Source: Isoetes taiwanensis (lineage: Eukaryota > Streptophyta > Lycopodiopsida > Isoetales > Isoetaceae). From it: a stretch of 64,000 nt of DNA. The notes under the pieces were generated by a model, which searched no databases, was not told where the DNA came from, and worked only from the letters and a program-made list of their open reading frames with translations. The stretch spans positions 10,053,525-10,117,524 of the forward strand of contig JAJEKV010000017.1 in the NCBI GenBank assembly GCA_021234155.1, given 5' to 3'. Below are positions 1-11,168 of the stretch, piece after piece. How positions within the stretch are numbered: the stretch's first letter is position 1; every line of letters begins with the position of its first letter. A program made the position numbers and the translations under genes.

Positions 1-504
1 TCTCTAGGACGTGGTGTAATGTCAATGTAGGCATGACCGCGGTTCCGCTTGGATGAGTGGAAGGTAGATTAAAAAGTCTACTTCCGTCCCATGGAAGTAG
101 ACGACCTCGAGAGATAAGAGGTCATTCAGGAATGCATTGATAGGAAAAGCACCTCTAGCCCCATATATGCATTGATAGGAGGAATCTGTCCTTCACGCCC
201 CATATACGGGAAGGACCTATCCTCCACGTTGGGCAACTAAAGGTGTAGGCATGAGCGGCATATAGGCATTATAGGTATTTGTCTCCACTACCCACGATGG
301 AAGAAGCATCCTCTTCCTACACCGGGAGATTAGCCATGCATTCATGTAGATAGGTGGGGTGGTCACCATATAACCAAAATTTTATTAATAATTAAAATGG
401 TGCTAGCGTAGTGTCGACCTGCAGGCCAATAGAGCGCTCCGGAGGGCAAGGAGGTCGAGCTACGAAGACTTGCAACACAAATTTTATTATAATGTGTTGC
501 AAGG

Positions 505-960
505 GATGAAGAGTACCTTAGAAGTGTAAATTTTGTATGAAATTGATAAACTTTGATAAACTTAAATGTTGTAGTAAGTAAGGTTAATAATTACCTTGCG
601 TGGATTAAGTTATGAAGTGATAAGTTAATTGGATAATGAAATAGTACAGTAATGTCTTAAACATTACCTTAGAGTAATTCTAATAATTAAGATAGTAAGT
701 ATGTAATTATAGATATTGTAAAATTAATGCAGGATTTTAAGGTGCGAAGACCTGCAAAACCTTAAATAATAATTGTATATGAAAGTGTTAAATTGTGATA
801 AACTAAATGTTGTGATAATGGAGACTAATAAGTACCTTGTTTTAATAGAAGTTACGAATTGACAAGTTATTTGATAATGTAATGGCATAATAATGATTTA
901 AAAATATTACCTTAAGGTAATCTTAATAAATGTGTAGGTACTATAGTAGTATATTGTATG
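505..960 (+). repeat. Two diverged tandem units in the F 3' region
   Basis: Two AT-rich units of roughly 200 bases (about 505-715 and 765-960) align to each other through GATAAAC...AAATGTTG, AAGTTA-GAA(G)TG-ACAAGTTA and ATTACCTTA...GTAAT. The second ends in the perfect 16-base palindrome ATTACCTTAAGGTAAT at 906-921. The same pair, inverted, is in element A. This is non-coding sequence just upstream of the 3' LTR. Confidence 0.7.
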
Positions 961-1016
961 CATCAGGTTACGTTTCCAAGGTGGGGAGACCCACAATGCT
1001 GCGGACAGCATCATTT

Positions 1017-1030
1017 CAAGGTGGGGAGAA
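1017..1030 (+). promoter_or_regulatory. Polypurine tract of element F
   Basis: CAAGGTGGGGAGAA directly precedes the TGTGACG start of the LTR, the position of the plus-strand primer in LTR elements. A second copy, CAAGGTGGGGAGA, lies at 978-990. The same doubled arrangement is kept in element A. Confidence 0.8.
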
Positions 1031-2485
1031 TGTGACGTTCCAGCACAGCATACGGTCCCAGGACGTATACTGTACTGCCCCGTCACGCGTACACGCCACC
1101 CCGACTGACGTGTACGCCGACGTGTAGCCAGGTGGGTAGCCCCTAGGGGGCAACTTGCAAGGTATGTGCATTTGTAATTAATGTGTACATTTACCAATGT
1201 GCACATTTATTAAGGTGCACACATTTCCATGTGGGCACATTTTGCCACCTAGCCATTAAAGGCAAGTGGGCCCATTCCCAATTATCCCACATGCCTAAAG
1301 GGGATAATTGGAAACCCTAGCCTAACCCTTGTCTATTTATTTTTCGTTCCTAGGGTTTTAGAGCTCTGTTTTGGCTGCCCCAAGAGCCAAAACCGCCTCC
1401 CAGACTCTGTCTGAGAGAATTGCACCATTAGTTTCCCTTGATTCGAGCAGCTCAGCAGGATGGTCGAGCTTAGGTCAGGAGGAGCAACTCAAGGATCAGG
1501 TATTTCGGCAATTTAATAGCTTAAACCATATTTCAGTCATAGAATCAGTAGGTTTAGCCTATTAAATTGCCCATAGCAGCCCTCTAGATCTCTAGATACC
1601 AGACTCTAACTAAAGAACCTAACTCTATGCTATAGAATAGATCTAGTTCTTTAGTTCTTCTGTGATGTATATGGATTATGTATCTCTACGAACTCCTTGT
1701 ATTGGGAAGGGGGGTAGAGACCTAAAGCTTGGTAGTAGATGCTCCTAGATTAGCCTCTCTAGCACACTATAGATTCGGCCTGTGTACAAGAACCATACCT
1801 GGTTGTGGGTGAAGGGGCCAGACTGGCTAAGAAGGAGGTTCGTGTTCTGACTCTTGAACGATCCCTCTGGTGTGTAAGGCCTACCGGGGATCATTGTGAC
1901 TAGGTCTAATGGCTTGCCACTGAGGCCGGATGCATAGCCAAAGGGGCTATTCCTGGGTTGCATCTCCCCAGTTCCGATGGGGCAGGTAGGGATCACTCTC
2001 CAGAGGTCTACATGCTGACTCAAGGTGACTAGAGGGCCACTGCCCTTGTTCGACTGAACCCACTGGAAAGTGAACACCACTTCACGGGTGTCGAGCCCAT
2101 GCCTTATGCCAGCCAAATCCATTGCCATGAATTCTGTCTGCAATGAACTCTGGAGACCCAAGCCGTCAGTCATCCCCTTGAGTCTGAGCCTTGGGTAGGA
2201 TTCCCTATGTGATGTGCTGATCTTTGTCTATGCAGATATGTGGTGAACCATCCTTCGTGATGGTCTTATGATGTTGATGTATGTACTACTGACATGTATA
2301 TTACGCTTCCGCAGCTAGGTAGGCCCTGAGGGAGACAGGGTAAAGGACCCCTTCATTCTTCCCACTGGAACTCTTCAAGGTTGCAGTGATACGTGGAGGG
2401 CCCTATATTAGCATGGAACTGGTATGGAGGATGAACTCCTGTTTGTATACGGTGAGTGCACCGTATATGAGTAGGGGACGTCACA
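1031..2485 (+). repeat. 3' LTR of element F
   Basis: The LTR of 1455 bases starts TGTGACGTTCC and ends GGGGACGTCACA, so its tips are the inverted repeat TGTGACGT/ACGTCACA. It aligns end to end with the two LTRs of element A. Near the start it has a GTATAC-containing palindrome and near the end another GTATAC pair. Short ORFs inside it (for example 1745-2173 minus) have no counterpart kept in the other copies and are not called as genes. Confidence 0.85.
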
Positions 2486-3780
2486 GAGGCGGGCCTGTGC
2501 TCTGGAAGCGAGCCTGCGAAGACTTGGAGGGTGGGAAACATTCTCTGAATCTCTGCACCATTTAACAGCCTGAGGGGGATTGAAAGTACCAATCATCGCT
2601 CCTGACAGTAACTAAGAGAAGCAATGGGTTGTCCGCCGGTAAAGCAACATAAATCTTGGGCGCTCGAACTATAGAGTGAGAGATATGCCCTCCGAGCCCG
2701 TTGGCAATCGCAATCATGAGCTCAGGCAGCAGCATATCTGCCGGAAGATCCATCACCTAAAACCAACAAGGAATCTTCAAGGCCGACAGGGATCGAGCAC
2801 TTACACCAGACGTGTAATGCTGATAAATCAGATAATTTCCCCAATGCTGATATAGTACACCAGCACGCGCAAGAGACTAAGTTAGAAATAGACTTGAGGT
2901 GCTGCTGGTGATCTACCTCGACTATGTTGGCAGGAGGACGATTGGGATCAACCGGCATCTCTCTTCTGTTGTGTTGATTCAGAAAGGCAAGAGCCTCCTC
3001 CATTCCGAGAGTGTCATCCGGTGCCACTGTATGCCGAATCCATTCAGAGAACCTCGGGCGTGTGAGCCTGCTTACAGTACCATTCGTACACTAGGCAGGG
3101 CCTGCCGAGCTGACTCCTCGCCCTTCGACTGCACGCCTCTCCAGAATTGGGGTCTTGCTACCTGATCCCTTAGAGTGAGCACAGAGCTACGGGCTGCCTA
3201 CCGAAGGCACCTGCTAGCAGACGAAGAAGAGGTCTGATCTCTGGACCAGCAGCCATGTGATGTACCTCATCGCCCATCGCCAGCTCCATGTCAGACACCA
3301 CCTCCGCCATCTCGCCCAAAGCAGAGGCAGTTGCGAACTACTACTTAGAACCAAGAGGGCAAATTGAAGTCGCCCGCTCCATCACTCTACCTTGGCCGAC
3401 CTCCACAGTACCCTATTCACGTCCGCCCTTTAAAGCAACAACTGGGGCTCGATAGATGGTCTGCCCAGACGACCGCCCAACAGGCCGAGTCTGCGGCCCA
3501 GCTCCAGCTGGTTTATTCTTCAAGACCTCCAGCTCGCCCCTTAGGGATCGGTTGAAGGCAGATCCACTGTCTTCAGAGTTGAAAACCCAGCAGGCGATTC
3601 TGCTGGGCCACACGAGCTACCTTGGGGATTCGCCTGGGAAGAGCCTGGTGATTCGCCTGGTATTCGCTTGTGGAGCTCCCTTCACCTGCCATGCTTTACT
3701 CCGGAAGCTTAACCGCTCAGGTCGTCGCCTTAGACCACTGCCTTAGCACCACCGCCATCTCACCTCACCATCTTCCTAGT
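2486..3780 (-). pseudogene. Unrecognised decayed coding-like region
   Basis: This GC-richer stretch holds broken minus-strand ORFs. One, 2722-3027, begins MAPDDTLGMEEALAFLNQ and is followed across a possible 3' splice site (TTGGTTTTAG at about 2760) by MMDLPADMLLPELMIAIANG at 2562-2756. The texture (acidic and Q/N-rich, then a hydrophobic helix-like segment) could fit a retroelement ORF1/gag-type protein, but no diagnostic motif is visible. It may be a host gene damaged by insertion of F, whose LTR abuts it. Function is unknown. Confidence 0.25.
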
Positions 3781-5879
3781 TATGGGAAGATTAACCTAGT
3801 TACGAATTAAGTTGTGAGTCCTTAGAATCAAGTATGTTAAGTTTTTAGAGAAAAAGAGGTCCCTTGCTTCCACGAGCCATAACTTTCTCCAAGTATCGGC
3901 CGCAGTCCAACTACCCTAATGGCATCAACATCCAGCATTAAAACGACAACAGCAGGGCCCAAGATCTAAATGGGCGCTGCTGTACTTTTAGCGTCTTAGA
4001 ATTCAAAAAGAAAGCTGTATTTTCCCAGCGGCACCCACATATAAAATGCGTATTTCTGCAGTTAAAAATTTTTATCATATTTTTTCCGTATAAATGTCTT
4101 TTTGCTCACTCAACCTACGTTTGAACCCATAATCTTCCAACTCCAACCTTAGGCGCTTACCACCACACCAAGCTTCCTTGAATGTAATATCCATCTTTCA
4201 TACATTTATTATACACACTCAATACCCTGTTTTCTCTGCATAGCAACTTTTAGTGTACTATGGGGACTTAAACCCTTGACCTCCCACCACCCAGCCAAAC
4301 CCTTTACCAACATGGTAAGCCTCCTTTCTATGAACATAGTAGTCTCTTGTCATACTTATGGTGTCTCTGTTTCTCTAGAAATACTTCTGTCTACTAATCA
4401 CCCTTCCCTAAACCAACGCTGGTGTGGCAACAACTCTGCCGGACTTGTGCAACCATGGTGAGGTAGGAATAACCTAAGGGTTCTTACTATCACTGCGGAA
4501 TGGTTCTTGCAACCATATCGACGAACTTTCACGTTGAGCGATGGAAGGAACTCCTCTAAGTAAGATAAAGACTTCTAAGTTGGATTCTAATCCACTATCA
4601 CCTTGGATATTCTTGAGGCGACGATAATAATGTCAAGTTATCGACATTTCTAGACCTATAGCTTTAAATATTTTTTTTCCTTTGGTAGACGCCTTAACAA
4701 CAAAATTTCTTCGAGCTTTGCCATGCTTTAATCTATACTACATTCATACGCTTTATATTAGACCTTATTCGACGTTATATATTAAGGGTTCAGTAACATT
4801 TTATAGACATAACTATAATTTACGTTGTTTCTCTTTAGTGCCTAAGCCTTGACTCGTCTCATTTCCCAGAGAAAGTATCTCTCTTGGCCCAAACCGGCTA
4901 GGCCTCTAGACAATGGGTTTGTATTTCTTTAATCCTATCACCCTTCAATATTTCTTCTCAATGGTCGTGTTCCTTTTTATGGATCACTCCCCCAGATCAT
5001 GATACATACTCTGTAACATGTAATGATTGCTTGTGTTAGAATCCCCACAACAATGTTAACACTTTGACTTTACTCTAATTAATCTAGAGCACAAACTTTA
5101 GTATTATTTTGTGGCAAGCTTCACCGCCTATATGGTCGTGATTACTTGTCTGCGCCACACGCCTGTCAAATTGACAGCAGCCTACCCTCTTTTGGAGTTG
5201 TTCTACCGTAATGGTCCAATGGCATCCAACCATTGTTGACTAGTCATCTCCTTCCAGGGTATCCATTTTTGGTTGGGGCACAGTGCTTCGAACCATTACT
5301 TTAGTGCCTAAACGTCACATTAAGGGATTATGTAGATATCCCAAGGGACAGTACCACTCAAACACCTCTCAAGAGAGGCCTCTTTCATTAAAAAGGGTTC
5401 TTGGTGAATTCAATTCACCATGTTGTCCTAAGAAATGAAAGCCTCTTTCCCTAAGCCATGCACCAAACCTTTAAAGAGCTTTTTAGCTCTTGCGGCCTTT
5501 CAAGCCGAAATCTATCCTTGCATGTTAGGAATGCCCACCTTTAATACATGCCATTCATCCAAAGAACGTGGAGGTAATAACCTTCCCATCCAAGTCGCTA
5601 GATATCATCAATAAGGGTCCTTCATTCCTTTTCGTTCGCCTGGCTCTTTCACGTGATACAGCATATAGAATTCACCCTTTGGTTGTGGCTTTTATTTCGT
5701 AGGGTCACCAATTCATTTACTCCTTTAGGTACTCTTTAACCGTCTTATGGCTTCTAGGCCGCTATTATATGCCATATGATATAATAGTTTATGTCCAAAC
5801 CCCGCTGTTGTGGCATTCCAAATGACTTGGCATCCTCATCTAAGCTAACAATGTCCACTAACTTTTTCTCCCTTATATT
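3781..5879. other. Intergenic stretch, no gene seen
   Basis: AT-rich sequence with stops in all frames. The only structure recognised is the pair of tRNA-like SINE heads at 4105-4322. The last few hundred bases before 5880 may be the decayed 3' UTR of the adjacent LINE, but they lack its hairpin and TTCTA tail. Confidence 0.5.
4105..4322 (-). repeat. Two tRNA-like SINE heads in tandem
   Basis: On the minus strand two pol III box pairs follow each other. One has TTGGTAAAGGG (4300-4310) and a B-box-like GGTTTAAGTCC (4264-4274). The other has TGGTGGTAAGCG (4154-4165) and GGGTTCAAACG (4118-4128). Both have 25 bases between the boxes, shorter than in a real tRNA, which fits SINE heads of one family rather than tRNA genes. 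No cloverleaf or CCA end is evident. Confidence 0.45.
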
Positions 5880-6303
5880 AGCTTTTGCTACTCTCAACTA
5901 CATAAGAAACAAAACAACATATGTTCTTGATTGGTAATTCAAATAGTTCCAACAATGTTGTTGGATGGATTCCATAGTTGTGTCCGATATCTTCATATGC
6001 TGAGCAGTAAAGTAGAGCATGCCTTTCATCCTCTACGCATCCCTCATCACATTACTCACATATACGATGTTCTCGTGGTATTCTGTGCCATCTCCCTGTC
6101 TCTATTTTGAGATAATATGAGCTGAGTCTCATGTGAACCAATACATGCCTGAAATGTAAGGAGATATCATCAAAAAGATATCTAGCTTTTTTAAGCTGCG
6201 GATTTATTGCACTATGATAAAACAACATTTTAGTCTCTGGAGCTCTCCACATCTTATCATACACATGTTGCTGCACTAATATACAATTTTCATCCTTACT
6301 ACC
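5880..6303 (-). pseudogene. LINE ORF2 C-terminus, 3' part (copy 1)
   Basis: Minus-strand translation reads through RLSSYYLKIETGRWHRIPRE and, after one stop, a Cys/His cluster with VEDERHALLYCSAYED. This is the C-terminal tail seen in LINE ORF2 proteins and resembles the tail of the copy at 24335-24930. The upstream part lies at 16973-17690. Element B separates them and the frame is continuous across the site when one copy of the 5-base duplication is removed (LESLKG / SKDENC). Confidence 0.75.
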
Positions 6304-8827
6304 TGTTGAAGGTATTCCTGGCAAAACCTTCAACCTCAATGGTTTAGAACCTCCAGGTTGCTTGAGGCAACCACTCTGAGTTAAAAGATCCAAGAAAAAT
6401 GCTCAAACAGGCTTTCCCTAAAGGATGAAAAGTCTGTGTCACAAAAAAGCTTGCCAAATGCAAACCAAATAGGCTTTGATCATAATTCTTGAATCCATGG
6501 TGGCTCCACAAGACCTGTAAGTATCTTAGGGCAAAAGTCAAAGAAGCTCTGATAAGGGCAGATGGATCAAAGAGACACTCCTGACCAAGTCAATTTTTGG
6601 TCAATATCCCTGGCAGAGAGTTAGATGTTAGAACTCGATGCTGGGTTTTCCTTTTTGTGATCTGATGCTTTTGCCTATTCCTAAAATGTCTGCATTCAAT
6701 GGTCCTTGATGGTCTCTACAAGTGGAGATCTAATTTTTTGGGTTTCTTGATTTTTGATAGGCTGACTGTGATAAAGTATGAGCAGGAGGAAAAATATATT
6801 TTTTGTTAGAAAGAATGAATGCAAATCTTGCTCTTTATGCAATATCCATGCATGACATGACCTCCTAATGGCTCTCAAAAACTTTATTCACTGCTATTGA
6901 GCTGAATGTGGATTTGTGCTTCAATAACTCCAAATATAAGCTCCGCTTTTGTGCTGAAAGCTTAGACAAAGACTAGGGCTAGGAAACACTTGTGTTGTAG
7001 ATGCCTAAATGCCAAGCTAGTAATACTATAACCTTCGGAATGAAATGCAAGAGGGAAATAATGCAAGCATAGTAATTTCGTCACCAGATCGATATAGAAC
7101 ATTCAGAATTCAATAACAAGGCTCGGATTTTCATTTGAATTAGGTACACATAAGCAAATAACAGTAATCCCAAGCTCTAAGTCTTGGGCACAGGATCTAA
7201 TAGGTCTACAGTCAAGGAATTTGCATGAATTTGTCAAAAATTGAAGCTAAGAATCAAATATGAAAGGCAGAATCAAGCTCCAGTCATGCAAGCCGGTCCT
7301 TCTTCAAGGTAATAAATCTCCTTTACACCTCAAAGCCCTCGAATTTTCTTTGAGCACAAAATCCCCTTTTAAAATTCCCCTGTTCTGTTGCGTTCTTGGC
7401 TAATTCAGTTCAATTCTCTGTCCTTTTGCTTCTCTGATATATTCTTGGCATTTTACAAGGTTGTTCGGCAACTTAGGATCATGATTGCATGGTTGTTTCG
7501 AACAAATCAGACGGATCTTGGCATTTTCGAATTTTAGGGTTCTTGACAATTCTTGATGAAATATCCCACAGGCCAGAAGCACTCGGGAGGCTAAGGTATA
7601 TAAGGAATAACAAAATCCTTATTATTAATATTTAACGTGCAATGTCCACGTGGGCTTCGGTACCTCCACCGCCCCACACGCCCGGATGTTCCACGCAGCA
7701 TGGAAGAAAATAGGCGTGGGGAGGAGATAGGAAAATTTTTACAACATGGTCTAAGGCACGATTCCCAAGGAACTTAATTTGAGGGCCAAGATGAATGATT
7801 TTTTCGATTTTCTTTTTTCCAAGGGGAATCTTTTAATATGCTCTAGAAGATGCTGGAATCTTTCTTGCAAATGGGCACTTTTCAAATTTTGGGTAAGAAG
7901 GATGATGTGGCATGTGAGCATGATGACTTGGCAAAGCAAGGGTGACATGGCAAACGATGTGTCAAACAACTTGGCTTAGAATATTTTTTCTAGTCAAAAC
8001 TTTGAGTGAGGTGGACATGATGCGTATGACATGTGGATGATGATGTGGAGGTGTTGATGATGATGTGGCATGGTGATGTGTCACTTTCCTAGATTCAAAC
8101 ATGTAATTTGAAGGATTTTTGTAAAAATTAGAGTCTTAATGTAGTGACACGTGCATGATATGACATGGCAAGAGAGGGTAACATGTATGGTGACTTGGCC
8201 TCCCAAAGGTGTTGTCATGCGTCAATTTAGGCATAAATGCATGATATTTGCATTTTCTAGGCAAATCTTGATTTTGGGTGTCTCACTTAGGAACTTTTGC
8301 ATTCTCTCTCCTCTTTTGACTTATAGGGGAGATAATGTTGACTTTTGACTACATGTATGACCAAGTCAAGTGAAGTCTTGTGCTTTGAATGATATGGAGA
8401 TGATATGGTGAGTGTGTGGAATGTGAATGACATTGGAAAGGGTAGTTTTGACTAGAAAAAATCTTCAAGGCCAAATTTGACTTGGAGATGAGGTGTAAAT
8501 GTGGAACTAGAGATCTCATGAGCATTTAAGCATGTGTCAAGGATAAGGAGGATATAGGATGGGAATCAAAGGGTGCAATCATGCCAAGAATTCAAATGAT
8601 ACCATCACATACCAAGAAATCTTCAAGGGGTCTTCAATCCTTCAAACTTTGCTTGATTCTCCTTTTTGCCTTGCTTGTGTGACCTTAGTCAAATGTCCTC
8701 ACCTTGCTCTTCAAGTCTTCAAAGTGTGCAAGTATGAATTCTTCACCTTCTCTATGTTCAGATCAAAGTGTGAGAATTAGTGTCAGAAACCTACCTTCCT
8801 CTTCCATGCTGCCATAGCATGGCAGCA
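6304..8827 (-). repeat. 3' LTR of element B
   Basis: The LTR is 2524 bases. In element sense it begins TGCTGCCATGCTATGGCAGC and ends CCTTCAACA. The opening bases form a perfect 9-base-pair hairpin with a 3-base loop. It is nearly colinear with the 5' LTR, differing by scattered substitutions and small indels (for example an extra GGATATTGGCTG-like block in the 5' LTR near 15806). Small ORFs within it are not conserved between the two LTRs. Confidence 0.93.
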
Positions 8828-9659
8828 TTATGCCAAACTAAAAGAATAGGCTGGTCTCCTAGCCCCTTTTCTTGCTGCTTGATAATCAAAATGGGACTCC
8901 AGCTCATTGCCAATATGAGGATGTGTTTGGCAATTCAATGAACCTGCAATGGATTTGAAGGAAAAAATGGTAGTGATAGTGTTTAGTATGACATGAATAT
9001 GAAGATGGAGGTGGTTTTCAGATGATCCTGCATGACACATGGACTCATTAGCAAAATGTGAACTGCTGGATGGACATACGACAACAGTTTTGTGGATTTT
9101 GTGGAAATGTGGATTGTCTTATGTGGAGCTAGGACAACTCTTGAGCAGATGAGTATGGAATGCATGTATTAGGATGTACCTGCACGTGGAAATAAAATCT
9201 GTTAGCTCAAATAAGTTGCTGTTGTGGAGGGAATGGCAGCAACCATGGGTGATGGTGTGTAGTGTAATAAACGAAAGATGAGATGGATGACTGTAAAATC
9301 CAGATGCTCCTGCATGGAATCCATAGTCTTGACAATGTTAGCATTTGATTTGAATCTCAACTTGATCAGAACCTGCACAGACTTTTGCCTTTGCAACACT
9401 GGGATGAACTAAAAAGATTGGTCAGTTCCAAAGCCTAAAATCTGAAAACCATAACTTAACACCTGAAACTACTACATTGTTTTTTGTCTTTTTCTTTATT
9501 CCTCTTTTTTCTTCTTTTCTTCTTATTTTTCCTTTTTACCTTTTTGATGCAGTATTCAAACAAATCAAACTAAAGCTACCTACAAATTCTAAGTGTTTCT
9601 TAACTGAACGAGCTCAGGGCAACATGTTGTTGCCAATACCTTTTCAGATGCAGAATGTT
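8828..9659 (-). other. 3' untranslated internal region of B
   Basis: Between the end of integrase and the 3' LTR there is about 830 bases without a convincing ORF. A pyrimidine-rich plus-strand run at 9477-9540 is a purine-rich run in element sense. Next to the LTR the element-sense sequence AAGAAAAGGGGC (about 8863-8874) is the best polypurine candidate. The block near 8850-8870 resembles the same position in element D (AAAGAATAGGCTGGTC). Confidence 0.6.
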
Positions 9660-11168
9660 GATAGGATTTAGCAATTCTCTGCCATCAGACACATCTCTCA
9701 ACCAGTAAGAATCTTTTCCTGCTGTGCCAATGACCTCAAAAGGTCCTTTTCAGAGATTTTCAAATTTGGATGCCATTTCTTCTCTTGCTTTGTTCCATTT
9801 TAAGACTAACTCACCTGTTTTCAGAGTACCCTGGAGTTTATGAGCTGCTTTAAAAGCTGCAATATCTTTGGCCTTTTTCATCATAACAGCATGCTCTGCC
9901 TCATACCTGTGTTCTTCAAGCTGCCTCAATCTCACACATCTTTCCTTTAGAGCCTCATCCATCTCTAGATTTATTTGGTATGCCAATCTAAGTGAAGGAA
10001 GTTCCAATTCAACAGGCACTACTGACTCTATGCCATAAACTAAACTAAAAGGCGTGTGCCTTGTGGATGCTTTGATTGTGGTTCTATAGGCCCAAAGTGC
10101 ATCATGGAGTTTTAGGTGCCAATCTTTCTTTGATATGCTGATAGTCTTTTTCAGGATTGATTTGAGAACTTTGTTGGTTGATTCTACTTGACCATTGCCT
10201 TGAGGATAATAGGACGAGATCTTAGTGTGTTTGACCTTCAAAGTGGCTCTAAAAGGAATTCCAAACCCGACACAAATATTTTCATGGAGAAATCTTGCAG
10301 TAGCATAGGCATTTGCTCCTCTCAAGGGAATTTCTTCAGCCCACTTAGTGAAGTAATCTGTGGCCACAAGTATAAATTGGTGTTGAGCTGAAGAAGGTGG
10401 ATCTATTGGACCTATGAAATCTAGACCCCATGTTTGAAAAGGTCTAGGGGAGGTTATAGCAGTGAGGGGAGCTGGTTGTAGGGTTCTTCTACCAAAGATT
10501 TGGCATTTATGGCAACATTTTATAGCATTATAACAATTTTTGAAAAGGGTAGGCCAAAAATATCTTGACCTCAAGATTTTCTTTGCAGTTGTGTCAGCAG
10601 CAAAATGTCCTCCACATATTCCTTCATGGCATGCTTCAATGATCATTCTAACCTCTTCATCATCTACGCATCTCAGCAACACTCCTTCCTTGTCAACCTT
10701 GCACAATACATTCTCAATGAGCCTGAATTTTTTGCATTTATCTTTAAATCTCCTTTCTTGACTGCTGCTCAAATTCTTTGGCACTTCATTGTTTTCAAGG
10801 TAACTTCTGATCTCACACTGCCAGTCTAAGTCTCTTGCATCAAAAGCAATCAAGTTAGTAACAAGATCATCATTACACAAACCATCTTGATCCTCATGTT
10901 CAAACAGAACATAAGGCAAATATGCACTGGGATTTTCCACTAGATTGACCACTTTGACTGTAATATTATAGGTTTGGACTTTACAGGCCCACCTGCACAA
11001 TTTTGCTTTGGGTTGCTTTTTAGCAAAAAGGAGTGACAAAGGATTTTGCCTCATAAAGACCTGAACTTGAATGTTTTGAAGCAAATGTCCCTGCCTCTCT
11101 ATCAGAAACATGAGAGCTGCTGCACTTTTTTCTAGTCTAGGATATCTTAGCTCAGTGTCTGACCACAT
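9660..11168 (-). pseudogene. Element B RNase H remnant and integrase
   Basis: The frame runs from the end of the RNase H-like connection (MWSDTELRYPRLEKSAAALM) into integrase. The zinc finger is whole: ACHEGICGGHF then CCHKCQIFG. The core has the first Asp in WGLDFIGP and the Glu in YPQGNGQVEST, but the segment with the middle Asp is missing: GIPFR joins directly to ATLKVKHTK near 10245, while element D has the TDRGSTF segment there. A C-terminal region with NPINILHLKRYW follows after one stop. No chromodomain is visible. An integrase without its middle Asp should not join DNA. Confidence 0.9.

Larger units (their letters stand above)
1..2485 (+). mobile_element. 3' part of pol-less Ty3-type LTR element (F)
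   Basis: The first 1030 bases are the 3' end of an internal region and 1031-2485 is its LTR. The whole block is the reverse complement of 25143-27708 inside element A, so the two are members of one family inserted in opposite orientation; base 1 pairs with 27708. Orientation follows from a purine tract directly before the LTR and the TG...CA ends. No coding sequence is recognisable here. The 5' part lies outside the window. The five bases after the LTR are GAGGC, the expected target-site duplication, but its partner cannot be seen. Confidence 0.85.

Noticed and set aside
411-426. Polylinker-like sequence GTCGACCTGCAGG suggesting vector contamination
   Set aside because: It lies within the A/F repeat and the inverted copy near 27280-27296 has the related GTCGACCTACGGCC, so it is a natural family variant.
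1745-2173. Protein-coding gene of 142 codons on the minus strand
   Set aside because: It lies wholly inside the LTR and is not preserved in the LTRs of element A.
7779-7979. ORF conserved in both LTRs of B
   Set aside because: The matching frame in the other LTR (about 15900-16100) is interrupted by indels, so it is LTR homology rather than a gene.
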